9,966 bases of DNA from CAYLNK01 sp964384675 (GTDB lineage Bacteria > Acidobacteriota > Thermoanaerobaculia > UBA5066): the NCBI GenBank assembly GCA_964384675.1, contig CAYLNK010000256.1:1-9966 (forward strand), written 5' to 3'. The notes beneath the pieces were generated by a model that was not told where the DNA came from, did not search any database, and saw only the letters and a program-made list of their open reading frames with translations. Of the stretch, positions 6,338 through 9,966 are shown in pieces (positions within the stretch are counted from its first letter, which is position 1; every line of letters starts with the position of its first letter). Made by a program: the position numbers and the translations under genes.

Positions 6338-6340
6338 GAT

Positions 6341-7453
6341 CTACCGAGACCGCCCGAGGAGCTGGCCGATCGCGTTCCTCACGACGCCGATCCGGCGTGC
6401 GAGGTCCGAGAGGCGGCTCCGCCTGACGTAGCCCCGCGCCGCCTCGGCGGGGTCGGCCTCCGCGGCCTGGCGCCGGGCCTCTCCGAGGGCCGCGGCGTGC
6501 TCCTCCGCGACCTGCATCAGGATCGCCAGCGGGTCGCCGCTGGCCGACAGCTCGTACCGCGGGGAGACGTCGCCCGACTCCGGGCGGACCGGGTGGCGGA
6601 CCAGATCGGCGAGCGCCGGCTTGCGCCGCGCCCGCTGGCTGTAGCTCATGGCCATCTCCGAGAGCTCCTCGGGTGTCACGTCGTGACCCTTCAGCAGCCG
6701 GTCGTAGAGGACCTTCATGTGGAACGACTCGGTGCGCTCCCGGTTCGGCTTGGCGAGGATGACGAGCCAGCCGAGCAGGACCTTCGTCCTGAGCTGCTGG
6801 ACCGAGCGCAGCGGGAAGTGGGCGAGCACCAGCTCGCGGGAATGGGTGTACGGCAGCTCCTCGGGGACGAGGCCGCCGGTCCGGGCGAAGGTGTGGCTCC
6901 CCGCGCCGACGGCCGCGCCGGGCTCCTGGACGAGCGATCGGGGGACGAGGACCTTGTGGAGCTGGTCCCCCTCGTCGGCGCGGTGGTGCTGGATCCGCTC
7001 GACGACGTTGCGCGCCCCGGGGTCGTCCGCCGGCCACGGGACGTAGGTGCGCCACGGGACCTTCACGACCCGCCCCGAAGGAAGCGCCTCCAGGGCCGGG
7101 CGCACCGGGCCGCCGTCGCGGGTGGTGAGGAACTCGTCCGGATCGATCGGCATGACCCAGTCCGCTCCGTGCCTCTCCACGGCCGCGCGGACGCGCGAGG
7201 TCATGAACCGGCCCAGCTGGAACTCGACGCTGGTCTCCTCCTCGAGCTCGAGGGGGAGGCCCTCGGCCTCCAGGCGGCGCAGGATCTCCGGCGAGGCGTC
7301 GACGCTGCGGTGGTTCACCAGGATCATCCGGTCGAAGATCGGGGCGTGGTAGCGCACGAACGTCTCGAGGACGTCGGCCTCGTTGCGCACGAAGGAGACG
7401 GCGACGATCCGCGGACGGCCCCCGTCTCTTGCCGCCGGAGCGGGTGCTCGCAT
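6341..7453 (-). CDS. Family 2-like glycosyltransferase (Glyco_tranf_2_4 type)
   Basis: A 370-residue protein. The N-terminus after a short basic leader reads IVAVSFVRNEADVLETFVRY (16-35), the VRNE-AD-L motif of the Glyco_tranf_2_4/GT92-like group, followed by FDRMILVNHRSVD (40-52) where the group has its DN-S-D element. Next is WVMPIDPDEFL (99-109); the DPDEF is the metal-binding D-x-D equivalent. Further on are LPYTHSRELVLAHFPLRSVQQ (201-221), with the conserved HFP-RS block, and an LRTK segment. The last roughly 75 residues are Ala, Arg and Glu-rich and probably helical. It likely transfers a sugar to a surface glycan; donor and acceptor are unknown. The start ATG 7453 lies 22 bp from the divergent methyltransferase start and has no Shine-Dalgarno sequence, but a -10-like TAGTAT lies 6 nt upstream. 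It ends convergently with the preceding operon. Confidence 0.85.
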   Translation of the reverse strand: MRAPAPAARDGGRPRIVAVSFVRNEADVLETFVRYHAPIFDRMILVNHRSVDASPEILRRLEAEGLPLELEEETSVEFQLGRFMTSRVRAAVERHGADWVMPIDPDEFLTTRDGGPVRPALEALPSGRVVKVPWRTYVPWPADDPGARNVVERIQHHRADEGDQLHKVLVPRSLVQEPGAAVGAGSHTFARTGGLVPEELPYTHSRELVLAHFPLRSVQQLRTKVLLGWLVILAKPNRERTESFHMKVLYDRLLKGHDVTPEELSEMAMSYSQRARRKPALADLVRHPVRPESGDVSPRYELSASGDPLAILMQVAEEHAAALGEARRQAAEADPAEAARGYVRRSRLSDLARRIGVVRNAIGQLLGRSR

Positions 7454-7459
7454 GTCCGA

Positions 7460-7466
7460 ATACTAT
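7460..7466. promoter_or_regulatory. Shared bidirectional -10 element (ATACTAT) between divergent genes
   Basis: The 22-bp spacer 7454-7475 separates ATG 7453 (-) from ATG 7476 (+). Its only AT-rich part is ATACTAT, a symmetric ATA-C-TAT. On the + strand TACTAT (7461-7466) is 9 nt before ATG 7476. On the - strand TAGTAT (7465-7460) is 6 nt before ATG 7453. Both genes lack a ribosome binding site, so both may be transcribed leaderless or nearly so from one opened bubble region. No clear -35 element is seen on either strand. Confidence 0.5.
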
Positions 7467-7475
7467 GGGCGCTCC

Positions 7476-8381
7476 ATGGATCCGAGGAACCGCGTCCGCG
7501 CTCTCCGACGCGTCGCGCCGCGCGGCGCCCTCGCGCTCTACGACCTCCTCCACCGTAAGGCCCGGGCGCAGGAGGTCAAGGAGAGCGAGCGGGGACACGT
7601 CTTCCTGGTCACCTCCTTCGGCCGGTTCCTCCTCGACCTCGCGGTGGAGCCGGACCGCACGTTCCTGGCCGGCGACGGCGTCCTCGAGCCGCACCTCACC
7701 GACCTGTTCGGCAGCCTGATCGGACCGGGCGACGTGGTGCTCGACGTCGGCGCGAGCAGCGGCCTTCACTCCGTCCTCTTCGCCTCTCTCGCCGCGGGCG
7801 GCGAGGTCCTGGCCTTCGAGCCCGTCCCCTCCGCCTGGGAGCGGCTCAGGAGGAACGTCGAGCTGAACCCGGGGCACCACGTCCGCACCTACCGCATCGC
7901 GCTCGCCGACCGGTCGGGACCCGTCGAGATCCACGTCGTCGATCCCGCGGAGCGCGAGCAGGGCAACCACTCGCTGCTCGAGAACGAGAAGATCCTCGGC
8001 GTTCTCAGGGGGAGGACGAGCCGGCTCGCCGTGGAGGCGCGCACCCTCGACACGTTCCTCGAGGTCGAACGGCCCGACCTCGACCCCGGGCGCGTCTCCT
8101 TCGTGAAGATCGACGTCGAAGGCGCCGAGCACCTCGTCCTTCGCGGCATGCAGGCGCTCCTCGCCGCGGCGGCTCCGCACCTCCTCGTGGAGGCCGTTCC
8201 CGAGCGGCTCGAGCTCCTCTCCCTCCACCCGCGGGATCTCGTCCAGCTCGCCGGCCCGGGATACCGCGCCTTCGTCGTGAGAGAGAGCGGCGTCCTCCAG
8301 GTCTTCGATCCCGCCGGCCCCTTCCCCGGACGCGAGCTCCTCCTCGTCTCCGTGCGCCGCCTGCCCTCGTTCGCCGTGTGA
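7476..8381 (+). CDS. FkbM-family SAM-dependent methyltransferase
   Basis: A 301-residue class I methyltransferase of the FkbM family, which O-methylates sugars and other hydroxyls. Motif I is VVLDVGASSGLHS (87-99), followed by VLAFEPVPSAWERLRRNVELN (111-131) with the FEP acidic loop, and YRIALADRSGPVEIHVV (139-155). The family hallmark VKIDVEGAEHLVLRGM lies at 210-225, and LLVEAVPE follows. Residues 1-80 form an N-terminal helical extension that ends in LTDLFGSLIGPGD, as in many FkbM proteins. ATG 7476 is preferred over the in-frame ATG 7383, because 7383 lies inside the divergent glycosyltransferase gene and MDPRNRV follows a -10-like box. Its neighbours suggest the target is a glycan hydroxyl, which is inference. 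It ends only 4 bp from the convergent sulfotransferase, with no recognisable terminator between. Confidence 0.9.
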   Translation: MDPRNRVRALRRVAPRGALALYDLLHRKARAQEVKESERGHVFLVTSFGRFLLDLAVEPDRTFLAGDGVLEPHLTDLFGSLIGPGDVVLDVGASSGLHSVLFASLAAGGEVLAFEPVPSAWERLRRNVELNPGHHVRTYRIALADRSGPVEIHVVDPAEREQGNHSLLENEKILGVLRGRTSRLAVEARTLDTFLEVERPDLDPGRVSFVKIDVEGAEHLVLRGMQALLAAAAPHLLVEAVPERLELLSLHPRDLVQLAGPGYRAFVVRESGVLQVFDPAGPFPGRELLLVSVRRLPSFAV

Positions 8382-8385
8382 GGGG

Positions 8386-9531
8386 TCAAGGCTCGTAGCC
8401 GAGCGCTTCGATGAGGGGCCCGCACTCCTCCCGGATCCGCCGGCGGAGCGGCTCCGGAAGCTCCTCGTGCCGGTTCCGGCGGTAGCCGGCCAGGGAGGCC
8501 AGGTAGGGCCCGAGAAGGGGCTCGACCCCCGCGAGCTCACCGAGCCCGAGCGTCTCGTACACGCGGCGGAGCTCCCGGACCGGCTCCGCGACCAGATCGT
8601 CGTAGCGGATCTCGCACAGGCTCCCCGGCCGGACGCGGTGGCGATCGCGGAGGAAGCCCCGGAGCAGCTCCCCGTATCGCAGCAGCGCCCAGTCCTCGGG
8701 TGAGATCGGGGCGGGGCCCTGCAGGCTCAGGCTCTCGAACTGGAGCGCGTACGCCGCCCTCTGGGAGCGGAAGACGTCGTGGGGGTGGCGGTGGATGTGG
8801 ACGAACCGGGCCGAAGGGCAAACGTCCAGGATCAGGCCGATCCTTCCGGTATGAGCCGGCGACTTGAGGACCAGGGGGCGCTCGTACCTCGCCGTCAGCT
8901 TCCGGAGAAAGAGCCCCAGGGCCTCGCGAACGGAGTCCGCCTCGGCGGGGCTGGTCTCCTCCATGCTCATGAACCGGGCGTAGCGCCGGTAGCTCCTCGG
9001 AAAGGAGTAGGCGAGGTTCGAGGAGCCGAGCGAGAGGAGCTGGAGGGCCAGCTCGTCCTCGGCGGGGACGTCCCAGCCGTGGCGGACGTCGTCGATCGAG
9101 CGCCGCTCGTCGAGCGCCCAGGAGGCGAGCGGCGCGAGCCAGCTCTCGGTGAGGAGGAACGTCGACGGGAACTGCGCCTGGAACGCCGTCGGAAACCCGA
9201 AGCGGGGGTCGAGGCAGAGGAGGTTGTGTAGATGGGTCGTCCCGCTGCGGGGGACTCCCACGATGAAGACCGGGGACCGGACCTCGGCGCGCTCGATCGC
9301 CCGTCCGTGGCGGACCCGCTCGAGCCCGGCGAGGAGCGAGTTCAGCGCGCTCACCACCGTGATCGTGGCCGCGCGCGGCAGGCGGGACGGCACGACGGCC
9401 GCGCGGTTGTCGCGAAGGAGGCGGAGCCACCGGCCGAGTGTGAGTCCGGTCAGGTGGCCCGTGCTCAGGGGCCGCCAGAGCCGCCGTAGGAGGGAGCCCG
9501 CGGGGTGCGAAGCGGGCCCGTACGCGCTCAC
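8386..9531 (-). CDS. Sulfotransferase (PAPS-dependent, Sulfotransfer_3 type)
   Basis: A 381-residue sulfotransferase-family protein that would move sulfate from PAPS to a hydroxyl of a carbohydrate, lipid or other small molecule. The 5'-phosphosulfate-binding loop is FIVGVPRSGTTHLHNLL (89-105). LVLKSPAHTGRI (220-231) is the conserved KSP region, and FVHIHRHPHDVFRS (243-256), with Arg248 and Ser256, is the 3'-phosphate-binding motif. FPTAFQAQFPSTF and the RSIDDVRHGW segment are typical of the bacterial subgroup. An N-terminal stretch of about 85 residues, basic and partly hydrophobic, precedes the core; no clear signal peptide is seen. The GTG start (9531-9529) overlaps the TGA of the upstream Kdo transferase as GTGA and no separate ribosome binding site is evident, so translation is probably coupled. 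The coupling to waaA hints that an LPS-type molecule may be sulfated, but the substrate is not visible. Confidence 0.88.
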   Translation of the reverse strand: MSAYGPASHPAGSLLRRLWRPLSTGHLTGLTLGRWLRLLRDNRAAVVPSRLPRAATITVVSALNSLLAGLERVRHGRAIERAEVRSPVFIVGVPRSGTTHLHNLLCLDPRFGFPTAFQAQFPSTFLLTESWLAPLASWALDERRSIDDVRHGWDVPAEDELALQLLSLGSSNLAYSFPRSYRRYARFMSMEETSPAEADSVREALGLFLRKLTARYERPLVLKSPAHTGRIGLILDVCPSARFVHIHRHPHDVFRSQRAAYALQFESLSLQGPAPISPEDWALLRYGELLRGFLRDRHRVRPGSLCEIRYDDLVAEPVRELRRVYETLGLGELAGVEPLLGPYLASLAGYRRNRHEELPEPLRRRIREECGPLIEALGYEP

Positions 9532-9966
9532 GGGGCCATCCGCGAGAGGACGAGCTCCGCGGTCCGCTCGGAGACGCCGTGCCGGAGCCGGACCGCGTCG
9601 CGCGCGGCGGCGCCCAGGCGCGCGCGCTCGAGAGGGTCGCCGAGGAGGCGTTCCAGAGCCGTCACCAGGGCCGCGGCATCGGGGACGTCGACGCGCGGCA
9701 GCCCGTCGAGGAGCGTCGCGACGTTCCCGACGCAGGGACCGATCACGATCGGCACGCCGCAGACCGCGGCCTCCAGCGGGTTCTGGCCCCCCTTCGGCAC
9801 GAGGCTCCCGCCGATGAATGCGACGGTCGCGAGGCGGTAGAGCGAGGCGAGCGCGCCGATCCCGTCCACGAGGAGGACGTCCCAGGCGCGGCCCCCGTGC
9901 GCCGAGAGGAGGGCCGGCACGAGGCCCGCGCGCTCGACCTCGCGCCGGAGCGCCGGGACCCGGTCC
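9528..9966 (-). CDS. waaA: 3-deoxy-D-manno-octulosonic acid (Kdo) transferase, C-terminal part (5' end outside window)
   Basis: An open frame enters from the right edge on the minus strand and ends at TGA 9530-9528, giving 145 visible C-terminal residues. The start is off the window; the GTG at 9920 is internal. DRVPALRREVERAGL is the end of the helix that precedes the donor domain. VLLVDGIGALASLYRLATVA and FIGGSLVPKGGQNPLEAAV match the GELxxxY and GGSxxxxGGxNxLEPA motifs of WaaA/KdtA (GT30), with Gln in place of the more usual His in GGHN. VPIVIGPCVGNVATLL matches the GPxxxNF block, with Cys at the usual His. The family transfers Kdo from CMP-Kdo to lipid A at the inner membrane. Full-length enzymes are about 420-430 residues, so roughly one third is present. 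The downstream sulfotransferase overlaps by 4 nt and is probably in the same operon. Confidence 0.9.
   Translation of the reverse strand, partial: DRVPALRREVERAGLVPALLSAHGGRAWDVLLVDGIGALASLYRLATVAFIGGSLVPKGGQNPLEAAVCGVPIVIGPCVGNVATLLDGLPRVDVPDAAALVTALERLLGDPLERARLGAAARDAVRLRHGVSERTAELVLSRMAP

Noticed and set aside
6224..7558. + strand frame of 444 codons opposite the minus-strand glycosyltransferase
   Set aside because: It is antisense to a gene with VRNE and DPDEF motifs, and its translation is low-complexity.
8391..8404. Small hairpin GCTCG-TAGC-CGAGC near the FkbM/sulfotransferase junction, as a terminator
   Set aside because: It has only a 5-bp stem, lies inside the sulfotransferase C-terminal codons and lacks a T-run; this is expected by chance in GC-rich DNA.
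5376..8540. Minus-strand frame of 1054 codons across the GT2, glycosyltransferase and FkbM genes
   Set aside because: It spans several genes with solid motifs in other frames and contains no domain of its own.

Overview
This is a GC-rich window (roughly 70% or more G+C by eye, strong G/C in third codon positions) from a bacterial chromosome. It is densely coding: ten genes and no gene-free stretch longer than about 75 bp. A Kdo transferase (waaA/kdtA) fragment at the right edge points to a Gram-negative organism with a lipopolysaccharide-type outer membrane. Base composition, apparent leaderless start sites and gene content would suit a high-GC environmental lineage such as an Acidobacteriota relative, but that placement is only a guess.

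Left part (2-3159, + strand) holds housekeeping-like or uncharacterised genes: the C-terminal part of an NRDE/TANGO2-family protein, a small stand-alone ParB/sulfiredoxin-fold protein, and a YgiQ-family radical SAM protein. The last two have their own short upstream regions with -10-like hexamers 7 nt before the start codon. A Shine-Dalgarno sequence is absent before the ParB-like gene, and only an AGGA overlapping the hexamer is present before ygiQ.

Middle part (3218-6266, + strand) is a tight three-gene operon: an extended SDR sugar-nucleotide epimerase/dehydratase, a COG1232/UDP-galactopyranose-mutase-like flavoprotein, and a GT2 glycosyltransferase. They are joined by GTGA and ATGA overlaps. 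A 13-bp hairpin that begins right after the last stop codon, plus a second GC-rich hairpin, fills the gap to a convergent gene.

Right part (6341-9966) alternates strands. A second glycosyltransferase (-) and an FkbM-family methyltransferase (+) diverge from a 22-bp spacer whose only AT-rich element is a symmetric 7-mer that can be read as a -10 box on both strands. The methyltransferase then converges, with a 4-bp gap, on a sulfotransferase (-) that is translationally coupled (GTGA) to waaA, which runs off the right edge.

Taken together, 3218-9966 looks like a surface-glycan or lipopolysaccharide modification locus: sugar-nucleotide conversion, two glycosyl transfers, O-methylation, sulfation and Kdo transfer. 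No defence system, mobile element, CRISPR array, tRNA or rRNA was seen. The most unusual signals are regulatory (shared bidirectional -10, recurrent leaderless-type promoters, a start codon in the loop of a perfect inverted repeat), together with the coupled SDR-flavoprotein-GT2 cassette.
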